Assembly (NCBI GenBank): GCA_947650285.1
Contig: CANTFL010001475.1
Span: 620,001-684,000 of the forward strand
DNA: 64,000 bases
Direction of reading: 5' to 3'
Origin: Hyaloperonospora brassicae
Taxonomy: Eukaryota; Oomycota; Peronosporomycetes; Peronosporales; Peronosporaceae
This document shows, one piece after another, positions 11,014 through 23,042 of the stretch; positions within the stretch are counted from its first letter, which is position 1; each line of letters starts with the position of its first letter. Below the pieces are notes generated by a model that searched no databases, was not told where the DNA came from, and saw nothing but the letters and a program-made list of their open reading frames with translations. The translations under genes were made by a program, and so were the position numbers.

Positions 11014-13225
11014 AGAGGGCTCTGCGCATGTAGTTGCCCAGGTAGTGAATTAATGCTCGCGGCGTCTTAGCAGCGCGCCGTGGAGCAAGTAACGTAGGTC
11101 TTGTGCATGCTCGCTCCGGTTCACACGCCGTCGGTCTTGTGGTTCACTCGTGTCTACGTAGTTGTTAGTTGAGCAGCAGAAGACGGCCGAGCACGAGAGT
11201 TAGTGATAACGTATTGACCGCTGGCTCTACAGTTTTGGTACGAAAGTTCTCTGCTCAGGTAGTGCTGTGCTGTTCCCGAGCTGATCGTGTACTAGACAGT
11301 GTCCCACGTGGCTGCTGCCAATGTGGCGTATCTTCGCCGCAAAGACATGACCAGCATGTTGATATGCATTCGATGGCTATCGACAGCGCCAATTCTTCCG
11401 TGTGACGCGTGCGGAGCTGGTCTTGTGTGGTCACAACCTACGCACAAAGGTCGCTGCAAACAGTTTTTGGACAACAGGCTGCTTTCGCCTTGCCCGGCTC
11501 TGGCTGCGCTTCTACAACTGCAGATATGCTCACGTCCGATACGATGACCGTCGATACTGTCAGCTTGAGATCAACACATCTGCAACTTGGAAGACAGTAG
11601 TGCAGATGAATTCCCACCGCGCCATCCACATTCTGCCTCCTTGACAAAGCTGGCGCTCGAGCCGAACGTGCAACTGATGCCGACATGATAGTTACTGCTG
11701 CTTTTACGAATGAACCGTCGCTTGTCTGTAGCAATCAATACCTGGATCACGCTGCAATTGGTTTGTACATCAACTCGGTATGGCAACGATAACGACCCCT
11801 TTGCAACATGTTGAACCCTTTCGTACACACGGCTACTCGAACTCATTTTCTGCGTCCTTTTGCTGTCCAATGCAACGCGTAGACATATACTGGAAACAAT
11901 GCTGACAGACGCAAGGGAAGCCGTAAGAGCTACAATAAGACTTCCAATGTATCGCCCACGCCTGCGCGGTCCGGCAAATGCATAAAGCAAGCGACGTCAA
12001 GCCGTGTGTGATATGCATAAGAATATCTTCTTCGTTGTCACGCTCAACGGTGGCGACGGGTAGGTGCGGCTCGCTACCCCTGTAGACTCACTCATGATAC
12101 TTCTGCCGCGAATTCTACACTACGAGTTGACGATAGAGTTTGGTGGCCAAAACTAGGTCAAATGTGAATGAACAAGTCACATGAACGTCGCAGTAGAATA
12201 TTTGTAGCACGATGTGCTGTCAAGTCGGTGTGGGTGCGAAGCTGACTGATATGTGATAATGCCCAACGATGACCTCGACTGTCCGCCTAATTCGTACAGC
12301 AAACACAGCGACGACAAGAAGGAGGATTCAGCTTATATGGCGTGGGAAGGTCAGCATGATTTTGTTGTGTCATCAGGTGAAGATGGAAGCAGAGGGCCTT
12401 CGCTCTTCCGGAGTGATTAGACGTCACATCCAGATGAAGTCGCGTCAGAGTGTGTCTGGAAGAGTCACCAGATAGGGGAAGCGGCGCCACCTCTTTACAT
12501 ACAAGGGCACGTGCAGTCGGTGTGACTGCCGACGCCATGCAAATGTCGAAATGACCATCGGGAAATTGCATCTACTTGGACGTATGCAAATGTCTGTAGG
12601 CATGTCAGGATATAGATGATTGGAATTCGTTTAACCTGACATACATATGTCATGCTCTAGTAGAAGCAACGGTTAAGAGTCCACTACTGCTGGAAATGCA
12701 ACACGAATTGCAGTGCTTTTGGCTTTGTCGAACCGCAGCTTCACCTTCCGCGTTAGCATCATCGAACAAACAGCACATGTACTGCTATCAATAAGAACCT
12801 CTTCGAAGCGCCACCGTGTTTTGCAGCTCGGACCATCTCTTCTCTTGGTCGATAACGTTCCTCAATATACCTCACCCTCAACCACAAGTAGACTGAACTG
12901 TATTTCTTTCTTACTTTGTGCAACAATTGCGGATCTTGCACTGGCAACTCATGCAAAGCAACGTCACGGATGGAGCAAACTTGTGTCGTTCTCATTGTCG
13001 GCATTGAAGAAGAACAATGCTCGTCATCGTTTACTTACCGATAGGTCAAAGAAGGCAGCAATTCGTCCCGCCATTGTCACTTGTCTCAGGCCTAATGAGT
13101 CAAAAGCATGCAGGATACCTACTTTCCAACAACACTCAATCGAGCGATTCCGTACTTAACCGATGCGATTGGCTGTCCACTCCCCCCCCCGTTCTTAAAT
13201 CACAAACACTGCAGCATACGGCGTC
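11014..13225. other. Intergenic spacer, no gene seen
   Basis: Short overlapping frames occur on both strands but none has a domain, signal peptide or conserved motif. The segment just before Tim10 contains a reverse CCAAT box (GATTGG at 13167-13172) about 55 bp before its ATG. Confidence 0.6.
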
Positions 13226-13534
13226 ATGAATTTCGGGGGTCTACTCAACGGCGGCGCAGCTTCAGGCGGCCCGCCGCAGCCGTCGCAGCAGTCGCAGCTC
13301 ATGATGGCCAAAGTTGAGATGGCCTCGTACGCCGACCTCTTCGAGCGCTTATCGCGCGTGTGCTTCCAGAAGTGCAAGTTCAAGTACAACGACGGCCAGC
13401 TCAACGTGGGCGAGATGAGCTGCATTGACCGCTGTGCTGGCAAGTACATGGAAGCCTACAGCTCGCTGGGCGTCAAGATGGCACAAGTGGAGAAGGAAAT
13501 CATGGACCAGGCGGGTGCTAACGTGCTGCAATAG
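13226..13534 (+). CDS. TIM10: Mitochondrial intermembrane-space chaperone Tim10
   Basis: Small Tim chaperone of 102 aa, usual length for the family. With Tim9 it escorts hydrophobic carrier and beta-barrel precursors across the intermembrane space. The signature twin CX3C motif is clear: CFQKC at about residues 48-52 and CIDRC at about 68-72, separated by 15 residues, which forms two disulfides. The helix before the first motif (YADLFERLSRVCFQKC) and the segment KYNDGQLNVGEMSC fit Tim10 better than Tim8/Tim13. The N-terminal ~25 residues are low-complexity glycine/glutamine and variable. Single exon; the ATG is the first in frame. Upstream DNA carries a C-run and a reverse CCAAT box. Confidence 0.92.
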   Translation: MNFGGLLNGGAASGGPPQPSQQSQLMMAKVEMASYADLFERLSRVCFQKCKFKYNDGQLNVGEMSCIDRCAGKYMEAYSSLGVKMAQVEKEIMDQAGANVLQ

Positions 13535-15178
13535 ACGACCACTGAGCGCAAGACAGGGACGACGACACGGCTCAGCCTTTTTCTTTCGGACCAGGAGGGC
13601 TTATGCAGTTTACAGCAGGCGTTGAGCGATATTTTTATTCGTGCGATCCGATCGTGTAGCTTCGTACTGCTTTCCTCTTCCTCAGTAACTTTATCAAGTC
13701 GACGTACGATTTGCCTTCGTTTGTCCCCCGTCGTAGCTATCGAGTGATGTTTTCATGTGGCGAGCAGCTCGGCCTTCTTCTTCTTTTTCGTTCTTGCGTC
13801 TATCCTGTTACCCGCGTGCTCACCTCCTCTCGCTTCGTCAGGATAACAACCGCACCGATTTTGCTGTTATCTCGTGGATGCACTTCCACTCCGTCGCTGG
13901 ACGAGAGATAAGTACCAACGCGAGTTCCGTCAACTCCAACTGCCAGTCGCTTGTAAGAACAGCGGAGCTTTGTGCAAGGCTTCACCATCGAAACTCGGTT
14001 ACGAGATCGGTAGCATCCTGCTACGAAGTCGCATGGACCTACGGCTTGGCAAGAGCTGTGGGGTACGAGCGTTCCACACCTCACGCCAGTTTGTTGACCG
14101 TGCTGCAAGCTACGTGACTGAATGCCGTGTAAGATGCGCAAGATCTGTAAACATCAGACAGACGTTATACGGTCCGTCGCTCTGGTTGCTGTCTGAACTC
14201 ACCATCACCGGTAAATTTGTCAGCCATAGTGCGCGGTCAACGCGTGGTATGCGCGCGTCAGTGATCGTAGGGCCACTTCGGAAGCTTGCCACCAAGGATC
14301 GACAAGGTGACAGTGAACGGCGACTGAAACCGAATCGACTTGGTCAGTCGAAATGTGCAAGTCTGACGATGTCGCACATGCCAGGGTGCTCCGGGGCACG
14401 GATGGTGTCTCGATCACAAAGTATGTTGCGCATGAGTGAGGTGTGTTGCAGCTACGTACTTCGTATTCGAGATGGGTCAGTCGCGTCTCTACTTGGTATA
14501 GTACACCTTGCACCTCTTGCAGCTTCACGCAAACTTGAGCCCATCGTTTGCACGAAACAGCCACTTTGTCAACAAAGTGACGGTGGCAAAGCTCCTCGAT
14601 CCATTTATTGCAGACGTGGATACGCAGTTTAGGATTACGACTGCAGTTCTCAGCAATGGAAGCCAACGTCGCCGAGAAACGTACTTTTTGTTCGCGCAAT
14701 CGCATGTACTCTTCTTACTCCAAGCGCTTTACCGTTGATCCGCTCCATCGCTATCGATCTGCCACTTATACATCCACATGCTCACACAAACTGCAGCCAA
14801 TCCACCAAAACAAATTCCCCCGCGCGTATCTGCTGTGGCTCAGCGGTTGACAAACTCGAATTCGCACGCACTCGATGATCTCATCCAGCCACTCTTTCGA
14901 TCAATGACCGACCAATCGCAGTCGACTCGTTGACGTTCTACCGTCACATGTCCTAATTCTGCAGTGTTCGACGCCGAGTCCGCTTTTGTACCGTTTGTTT
15001 ACTGGCAACTTGTACAGCGCGGGAGTCGAGTCCACGACTTCGACAACAGAGATATGACCAGCTTGAAGTGGTGCACACCAGGCGCTATGCCTCATCTCGT
15101 TATGAGCGCAATTTACACACAGTACATTAATTAACATCCTGTATTTCCCACACATAGCGTCGATATACGTTCATCGAT
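13535..15178. other. Intergenic spacer, no gene seen
   Basis: Open frames up to 252 codons (13874-14632, plus) are present, but the opposite strand is equally open and neither reading shows a domain or oomycete codon bias. A CGACCAATC box at 14909-14917 lies about 260 bp before the NIPA start. Confidence 0.5.
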
Positions 15179-16880
15179 ATGCGGCCATGGGAGGCCTTTG
15201 GGGCCGGACTGGCCGTCGTGGCCTCCATCGTCTCGAACTTGGGCGTCAATGTACAGAAGTATTCGCACTTGAGCGAAGCTGCAAGACCGGCGTACGCGCG
15301 CAGGCCGTACATTCGCTGCCCCGTGTGGTGGGTGGGCCTCGCGCTCGTCGTGCTCGGGAGCTTGGGCGACTTTGCGGCGTTTGGGTTTGCCACGCAGTCA
15401 CTTGTGGCGGCGTTGGGAGGCGGCGCGACGCTCGTGGCCAATGTGGTTACTGCTCAGTGTCTCAATGGGGAAAGACTCGAGAAGGTGAGTAGGATCGGCG
15501 TGTGTCTATCTGTCTGTCTGTCTATCTGTCTGTCTGTCTATCTGTCTGTCTGTCGCGGTGCGATGTTTCCGTCGTCTTGATTTGCTTTTTTCTTGCTTTG
15601 GTTTTGGTCTTTTTTGCTTTTTTCCTTGTTTTGGTGTTTCTGTTGTAACACTTGTGTTTTTGTGTCACTCTCTTCTTGTCCGTCTTGTTCTCCAGACAGA
15701 TGTTAGCGGTGTGCTGTTTGTTATCATAGGCGTCGTGATCATTGCGGGCATTGCCGAACCGAATGTCGAGTACCCGCTACCAGAACTTGAGCTGAGGTTT
15801 GTCAAAACGCGTGAGTTATTGGACCGGATACACATTGAAACGTGTGAGTGGACGGCGGACGGTGTTCTCGTAGCTGATGGAGTATTCTTTTCTTCTGTGC
15901 TGTAGCGTTCGTGGTGTACATCACTTGTGTTGGCGTTTGTGCCGTGAGTATGCTGGCAACGATCAAAGGCTCAGTAGCAAATAGGTTGAAAAACCAGGTG
16001 TACTGGTCCAATAAGCGCCAAAAGAAGCTCATGAAGGTTTGCCAACGATCAGATCGCTTTTCTGACGACCTATGTTGCCGATTTCTAAACACGTCGTGCT
16101 TGTTGTGATCTGTCTGTTTAGCAATTTGACCATCGAGTGCAGAGACTTGAGCAACGGCTTTTGGACATGGAAGTGAAGCTGCTACAAGTGAGCTCGTCGA
16201 CTCCTGTGCTCCCAGTCGGTCTTGTGAATCCTCCTGCAATGAGCACAGAGCTGCGTGAGCTGATCGATTCCACCAATGCCGAGGACACAGACGCAAGTGG
16301 AGAAACGGCCGTTGGAAAGTGTATTTACAGGGTTCCTTACTACTACGCTGTGTGCTCGGGTATCGTGGGTGCGATGACAGTGCTGCTAGCAAAGTGCTCT
16401 GCCATTATGATCTCGCTCACTCTCAAGGGCGACAACCAGTTCAAGTATGGCCTGACGTACATTTTCTTGGGGGGCATGTTCGTCTGCATCCTCGTTCAGA
16501 CGCATTTTCTGAACATGGCTACAGCTTCGGGAGACATCATGACCGTGTTCCCCATCTTTCAAGCTTGCTGGATCACTTTTAGTGTTGTTGGCGGTGCGGT
16601 CTTTTACCACAATGACGACGAGCCGACATCGACGACGGACAAGGTGTTCTACCCTGTGGCACTGCTTTCCATTGCAGTGGGCGTCGGGATGCTGGTGCAG
16701 CATAGCTCTTCTTCTGTGGAAAACAAGGTCAAAACGAGCGACATCGGTGACGCTCAGATGAGGTTTAACACGAGCGACGAGGATGTAGACTTGTTGCTCA
16801 GTGCGGACTCTTCGGTATGTTCACCACTGCTTACGGCAGGCATTCATGAAGATGACGGGCGCCTGCACCTAAGCGCCTAA
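15179..16880 (+). CDS. NIPA-type magnesium transporter (4 exons)
   Basis: Polytopic membrane protein of the NIPA/DUF803 family, which carries Mg2+ and related ions in plasma or endosomal membranes. I join exons 15179-15484, 15696-15843, 15906-16036 and 16122-16880 with GT-AG borders and matching phases (0, 1, 0), giving 447 aa. The family start is visible: a first membrane helix followed by NVQKYSHL, then GDFAAFGFATQSLVAALGG, the typical second-third helix signature. Later helices include VSGVLFVIIGVVIIAG, FVVYITCVGVCAVSML, YYAVCSGIVGAMTVLLAKC, FKYGLTYIFLGGMFVCIL and ITFSVVGGAVFY. A charged loop with a putative coiled coil (about 185-235) separates the halves. Intron 1 contains a TCTG microsatellite. 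Plasma membrane versus endosome cannot be told from sequence. Confidence 0.9.
15503..15554. repeat. (TCTG/TCTA)n microsatellite in NIPA intron 1
   Basis: Tetranucleotide tract of about 52 bp inside the 211-nt first intron, followed by a T-rich polypyrimidine stretch up to the acceptor at 15694-15695. Confidence 0.9.
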
Positions 16881-17162
16881 ATTACTCATGTGCATGTAGT
16901 GTTTCGGGTCATTAAAAAAGCTGTGTCGTATTGCTTGTCATGGCCCATCATCGGTCTTAGCGCATGAATGAGCTGAATCAAACAAACCCACATACGGCAC
17001 CACGTACTTCCCACTATCCCAAGCAGAAACGCGGAGCGCAAGAAATACTACGCTTCTAGTCGTCACCTACAACAATGTCCGGGAAGTCGTCATCGTCGTC
17101 ATCGTCCGCCTCATTTGTAGCAGTACACGCCTTCTCGATGTCAGCGCAAGCACGACCACACT

Positions 17163-19475
17163 CTACTGACTTGTCCTCTCCTCCTCCTCCTCGCCCTCCT
17201 CCTCCTCCTCGATCGCTACTTCTTGCATGTCAACCTCCATCGGTTCGTCTGTTGGACCTTGCGGACGGGCATCCTCGTAGTCCTCGTCCAGGTCATCGTC
17301 CACAACCGTAGACGCCCCCAATTCAGTTGACTCCTCATTTGGTCGTTCAACGTCCTCCGCGCCTCCGTCGCCACTATCGTCGTGCTCACTTCCATCCCAT
17401 TCCATCGCATTATCCAAACCAGCGGTCCATGCGATCGCCTTCGGCTCAGATCGGTGGTAGCCATTGTGTTTCTGCTCCTCGCTGCTGTCCTTTTGAAAGT
17501 CAATCGTCAGAGGGGGCGCACGCGGGTGCAGCAACGCCTCGCCAACATTGAGTGCTACCGACTGAAACACCGACAAAGCTCCACCAGTACGGACAATGCG
17601 ACGCTGCCAGTACTGAATGCCATAATGCAGATTAGCCGCATGTGAGCCTACAGTGTCAGCAGTCACGACGTCTGACAAAAGCGCTAGTGCCACCGGGTCA
17701 ACCTCGCCATACGTTTGACCTGATCCCACCATTTGCCGATGCTGAGCCGCTTCGAGCAACAGGCCACGAAACAAGGAGCGGCAATCCTCTGGCAGCAAGC
17801 TTCCATACACGCTCACACAGCCAGCAGCAGCGGTGATCACTGTCTCAAGGGTCAGCGTGACAAAAGCTTCGTCTCGCACAGACACAAAAGCTGCCTGGCT
17901 ACCAAATGTGTTCCCTCCGTTCAAAGCAGCTATAGTTGCGGCAGCAGCTGCTTGACGCTTTCGCTTCTTGCTCTTACTGCTATTGTTCTTCATGTCCATT
18001 TGTTGCGTCGCAAGTTTTACCATCAGATCATTCGCTGGCAGTTGCGTACTCGTTGCCTCGTCAAGACTGCGCTTACAACGCGTCACCAGGTCAGTTAGCA
18101 AAGGCACACCAAACTTTTCCACAGTACTTGCACCCAGACGGCGCGCACAAACCGCTGTAGCATGAGCCAAGGCCTGGAGATCTTCTGCATCGCCCACATT
18201 TTCAGACGCAAGTAAAAGAACGCGCGTGATCTTGCTCGCGTGACGCAAAGCGCACAGTCCAGTGCGGTCCACTGATGCACTCAATGCACGCAAAGCTTGG
18301 ACATAAACTCGCGGAGCCATGGCGTATATAACGCTCAATGGAAGTCGTACGCCATTGTCCGATACGCCCGTATGCTTGCCCACTTCGTGCGCACGTACTG
18401 CCATGGCGCGCTGAGCGAATAACACAACTCCGGGCAGGATCTGTTGCGCCTCACGCTCAGAGACCTGTCCACGATTTTGCGTTGCAGTGCGAGCACTCAG
18501 CAGTTCGCATAATACGCTCACTGCACGGGTCATCCTGACGAGCGTCACTTCTGCTCGATGATACGTTGCCAAATGCTGACTAGCTGCTCCTTGCACCCAC
18601 AACTTTTTTCCCGTCATCGCTTCGGTGAAGTACGCCGTCGAGCGCTTGCTTGCAAACAAATCAAGTTGCTGGTGCGCAGCTTCTAGCGCTTTCTGAGCCA
18701 TCAGCATCCACACCTGCTGCGGCTTATCGGACGCGTTGCACAGTAACGCCAGACACGTCATTGCTTTCTCAGCCAAGATCTCATTCTGTGCGTCTCCATT
18801 TGCAGCTGGAAAGAGCGCATTCACACACGCAGACTCGATCTTCACTGCATACGTTCTCAACGAGTTGGGGGATACACGCAATAGTGCGGCAATCAGCTCC
18901 AATGCTGCAACGAATGCAAGCGCCATCTCGCTGCTCTGACGCTTGCTCAACAGAAGGGCGACCAGCGGTTGCAATAGCTTCGCCTGTTGCTCCTGCACCT
19001 CACGACGAATGTCGGGGTTATACCTGTCTGCATGCCGCAAGAGCACTTGAGCGACACCGAGCGCAGCAGCAGTGGCCTCCCATGCACCAATGTCGTCTTC
19101 CTTGCTCGACACCTGCCGCTTCAAAAGCTTCACGACGCGTTCCAGTAGCTCTGTAGCAAGCAATTCCAGTCGTGCCAGCGAACTCTGACGTGTCGTCGTC
19201 AGCAGCAGTTTCCAACCCACACAACCACAAGCACCGGGTCCGTCAATGAGCTGCAGGAGCTTTGCCTGCCACTTCGTCAAGGCTTTCCCGTCGGTCACTA
19301 GTCCAAACACGTTGTGGCGCTCGAGAGCTTCACACAGAGGCGGCAGTTGCTGCGCCAAGAACGAGCGCTGGACAGCACTGTCGCTCTCTAGATCGCACGG
19401 GAAGGCTAACGCGAGCACGGAAGACAGCAAGTTGCGCGCGAGAGCGCACTGTGCGGCGCGCATGTCCGACGCCAT
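17163..19475 (-). CDS. RIX1/PELP1-type pre-rRNA processing protein, C-terminal frameshift
   Basis: Predicted component of the Rix1 complex, which acts in ITS2 removal and late 60S maturation in the nucleus. Intronless, 770 aa from ATG 19475 (MASDMRAAQ); an in-frame upstream ATG at 19574 adds 33 residues of poor context. The N-terminal part has the helical RIX1 fold signature, including WQAKLLQLIDG and CVGWKLLLTTTR, then leucine-rich helical repeats through about residue 600. A basic patch KSKKRKR (about 515) suggests nuclear import. The C-terminus is strongly acidic, as in PELP1. The listed frame stops at 17163 right after a GAG run. One frame over, an open tail continues to a TAG at 17056-17058 and ends DFPDIVVGDD, typical of a real C-terminus, so a base is probably missing near 17177-17180. 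A CGACCAATC box lies 69 bp upstream of the ATG. Family assignment is moderately sure. Confidence 0.72.
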   Translation of the reverse strand: MASDMRAAQCALARNLLSSVLALAFPCDLESDSAVQRSFLAQQLPPLCEALERHNVFGLVTDGKALTKWQAKLLQLIDGPGACGCVGWKLLLTTTRQSSLARLELLATELLERVVKLLKRQVSSKEDDIGAWEATAAALGVAQVLLRHADRYNPDIRREVQEQQAKLLQPLVALLLSKRQSSEMALAFVAALELIAALLRVSPNSLRTYAVKIESACVNALFPAANGDAQNEILAEKAMTCLALLCNASDKPQQVWMLMAQKALEAAHQQLDLFASKRSTAYFTEAMTGKKLWVQGAASQHLATYHRAEVTLVRMTRAVSVLCELLSARTATQNRGQVSEREAQQILPGVVLFAQRAMAVRAHEVGKHTGVSDNGVRLPLSVIYAMAPRVYVQALRALSASVDRTGLCALRHASKITRVLLLASENVGDAEDLQALAHATAVCARRLGASTVEKFGVPLLTDLVTRCKRSLDEATSTQLPANDLMVKLATQQMDMKNNSSKSKKRKRQAAAAATIAALNGGNTFGSQAAFVSVRDEAFVTLTLETVITAAAGCVSVYGSLLPEDCRSLFRGLLLEAAQHRQMVGSGQTYGEVDPVALALLSDVVTADTVGSHAANLHYGIQYWQRRIVRTGGALSVFQSVALNVGEALLHPRAPPLTIDFQKDSSEEQKHNGYHRSEPKAIAWTAGLDNAMEWDGSEHDDSGDGGAEDVERPNEESTELGASTVVDDDLDEDYEDARPQGPTDEPMEVDMQEVAIEEEEEGEEEEERTSQ

Positions 19476-22400
19476 TGCGGTCGACCGCGTGCGAGGGATC
19501 GCGTGATGGGTTGACGATGACTGGAGCGGAGGTGCGCGGTTCTGATTGGTCGAAAACGTGCTTACACGGGGCAATAAACGAGCAATGGTGGTCTGTGCGA
19601 AATGAGCGGAGCCGCTGTGGTCGAGTGTTTGCTGCAGTTATGTGTTCTCAGCGGTCAGTTATGACGTCATTTCATCATAACGTGGTTTTGACTGCGTGCG
19701 AGTGATTTGTACATGGAAAAGGCCTCGTCTGTCGTATCTCAGCAAGTACCATAGCGGTTTACTAACATTGTTTACCTTCGCGCTGACACAAAAGAACGCA
19801 CGAGTGCGGTCTCCTATGGTCTACCGGATCTGAGTTTATCAGACGTATATTGCAAGCCACCAACCGGCGGCACTGAAGTCGCAGAATAAGACGCACAGAA
19901 ATTGGCGTGTATAATGCCTGATGTCTGGTTCCCGACCGAAGCCACACGACGGCTTTGCCACTCAACGTTCCGGTTGTTGCGATTGTTCTCGTGAACACGG
20001 ATCGGTCTCATACAACGATAGAAACAACAGCGTTTCTGCCGACCCGGTTTCGGAGACGCATGAATCCAGGGCGTCACGGACGAGGCAGATATGGCGGGGC
20101 TTCCATTCTTGTCAGTGCTCTCAACTCCGAAAAAAATATGCAAGACCTCACAGGACAAAGCTTGTGTCGGCTCAGGGCAATGGATGCGCCCGACCTGAAA
20201 GTCTGCAAAAATACTTACAGAAGTTCCAAAGACTGGTCAACAGGTGTCCGGCAACTGTGAAACCAGAATGTCTTTACAGATTGCTATCTTGCATCATGCA
20301 ATTGGAAAATGATCGCATGGGTAATGCGATAGCGGACGAAGCACATCCGGACATCGACAGCAATTGGGATAATGAGATGTCGCTTATACCATATTGTGTA
20401 TTCAGATTTGGCACCATTCGCGTGTATTACTGACGAGGAACAGACACCTGATCGCTGTGTCAGCACGTGACGTTTTAATGAACAATCTAGGTTTGGCTTC
20501 CTATTCGGTGTAATGACAGTCTGCTTGATCTAGCGATTGCGGGAGTTCAGTCCCGACGCCGACCGAAAAGAAGGTCAAGGAACAACGAAGTCTCGACGAT
20601 ACTCCTTTTGGAAAAAAAGGTACCATAGGTCAACCACAGTTGGGAAGTGGAAGAGCTCAAGCGACTTCAAGACAGTCCCGATAGCCACAAAGGCGAAGGA
20701 AGTAGCAGAAAAATAGACAGAAGCCAGAGCGAAGCACCGGATCTTAGCAGGGCCGAGAGGGTATAGGAGGTAACACACAGTCGAGGTTCGGTCCGACAAT
20801 TTTGTTGCAATTTACTTCGGTCAAGTCCCTCCAGCTTCCGCTGTTACCAGTAATGTGTAGTAATCGGTACGTTGCGTATACAAGGCATGCCATCCTAAAC
20901 TGATTGTGTGTACCTTTGACATTGCGCTATAGATGGCCCATTTGCGCGTTCAGACTCTCATCGACTCAAGGCCCTTAAAAGCAAAGTCTTGACCTCATAA
21001 GCGGCTGCTACTGTCCCGAATGTGAAAGGGCGTGTGTGGATCAACATCAACCCGCTCTGTGGCATTCAACTTGGATGTTTTTGGCTTGACATGATCCTGA
21101 GACCCCGATGTCCTTATCCAAACTCGAAGGTCCGTGACGGCTTCATGACTAAGGTGAAGGTCCATTACGTGCTCATTCACAACACCCAATCAAGGTGACT
21201 GGAATACTATCAGTCCCTTCAAGCTGCTACTGTATCGAAACCATACGCATTTCTGCTGATTGCGACCAAAATGGTGATATGAGTGTTCATCTCTTGCGAC
21301 TCTAATGCGGAAAGGAGCCGACTAGTCGATGAGGATGGAAATTGAACATTGCATTGTGTCAAATCCGCGAAGTAGCCCCTAATCCTCTTTCACGCTTAGA
21401 CCTGTGCTGACTTCTGTATCCTAAAATGTTGGATGTCGAGGTACTGTGCAAGTGTAAACTAGTGTGCGCTTGCGGCCGATTGTGATTGCCACGATCATGA
21501 CACAAATTGATACACTGAAGCCCAGGATGAAAAAAGTGGGCGTTCGTATGACTTATTGTTTCCAGCGCTATGCTACTTACATGACGCGCCAAATTGGACG
21601 TCAAGGTTTGTGCAATGCCAAGGGTTTTCTTGCTGAAAGAGATTGTATAATTTTACATGGCATCTGCACCGTTGAGGTGCTTGGAAGTTGTCTCGCATAT
21701 GCGATCGTTAACGTGCTTACGAGATGTCTGTTAACGATCGAGACCGTAACGCGCTACGCTGCAACAGCGACACAGCCAGCTTCTTGACTCCACACCTCTG
21801 TGCGCTTATCAACACACGCTGTCGAAAAGTAAATATAACGAATGCGCTAGCGTCGTCACGCACAAATCAAGAGACTCTCGGTCTATCGATGGGGAATTTG
21901 CGGCAAGCAAGGCGAAGGCAAGATAACGGCATGCAGTGTGTCAGCTACGCCGCATTTTTGACGATAACGACGAGCAAATGTGACTCCCTACACTGCAAGT
22001 ACAGCGCTATAGAGCACCTTGTGATAAGTAGTTGCAGTGGTTCTATTGAAGCCTATGCTTCTCAGAGAGAACATTGGTTGTCGAAAAGATCCCTGGCGCG
22101 TGTTGTTGCAAACATGTACAGTATTCTTCATAGTGGTGTCGAGTGCGAGCGGTTACGTTGTGTTCCCAGAGTGCTTTGCGTCGATACGTACCATGGATGC
22201 AAATGTGCCCGAACAGCAGCATGAGCTTCAGTACAACAGCTATAACCTTGTTGCAAGATCCGATGAGGTGACAAGCTTGTGGTTCAGGTGACAGAAAGCC
22301 GTCGACGCACACAACATGAAAGCGTTTGTTCTTGCTAGTGCGCGGTGTGGAGCTTTCAACGACGGCTTAGTTGTTCTACGCGGCCAAATTGTGGCGTGCC

Positions 22401-23042
22401 TGCCCGTCGAGACTCTCTTACGTTTTCGTGATGCAGTCTGTAAGGGAAACACGATAGTGACGTGAAGCAAAAACTCAATCCCACTGCAGCAATGGACACG
22501 ATCATAATGCTTCGTGCAAGCGACTGCATCGGGATCGCGATCAAATTTTGCGTGTCGGGTCGGGAGAAAATGGGCACCCCAAATGACGGCTGGGTAGCTG
22601 CACCCCTAGTCCTACTTCCTCCCTTCCGTTGCCACGTTCTGATTCCATCATCGAAAAAGCTTTTTAGATCAAGCTCTCATCCACGACTTCGAAACGCAAC
22701 GGTTTTTGTCTCGTCCGCCCCACCCACTCACCCACCCACCCACACCCATCATCCTCCTCCTCATCACATATACCAACCCAGCCCTAAAAACCCATCACCC
22801 ATCACCCATCACCCACCAGCATCCAAACCACCCACCCACACCCACCCACACATGCGAGACGCCACGCTTGTTCCTCCTCTCGGTCCATTCCTCAAAAAGC
22901 CAGCCAGCGCACACAACGCCACACACACACACCAAAAGAACCAGTCGACCGACCGACCGACCGACCGACCGATTGACCGATTGACCGATTGACCGATTGA
23001 CTGACCAAACACATTACTTTTACGCAAATCGTAACCGCCACA
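19476..23042. other. Intergenic spacer, no gene seen
   Basis: Only weak frames without domains, such as 19921-20433 (plus, 170 codons) and 20575-20799 (minus). The first ~100 bp hold the RIX1-type gene promoter with a CCAAT box. 22720-22860 is rich in CCCAC repeats and 22948-23006 is a GACC/GATT repeat just before the cystatin gene. Confidence 0.55.
22948..23006. repeat. GACC/GATT tetranucleotide repeat
   Basis: Tandem GACC units passing into GACCGATT units, about 59 bp, ending 36 bp before the start codon of the cystatin-like gene. Confidence 0.9.

Noticed and set aside
13874..14632. 252-codon plus frame
   Set aside because: The minus strand is also open over 161 codons and neither translation has domain features.
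19921..20433. 170-codon plus frame
   Set aside because: Opposite and neighbouring frames similarly open, no recognisable motif, no coding bias.
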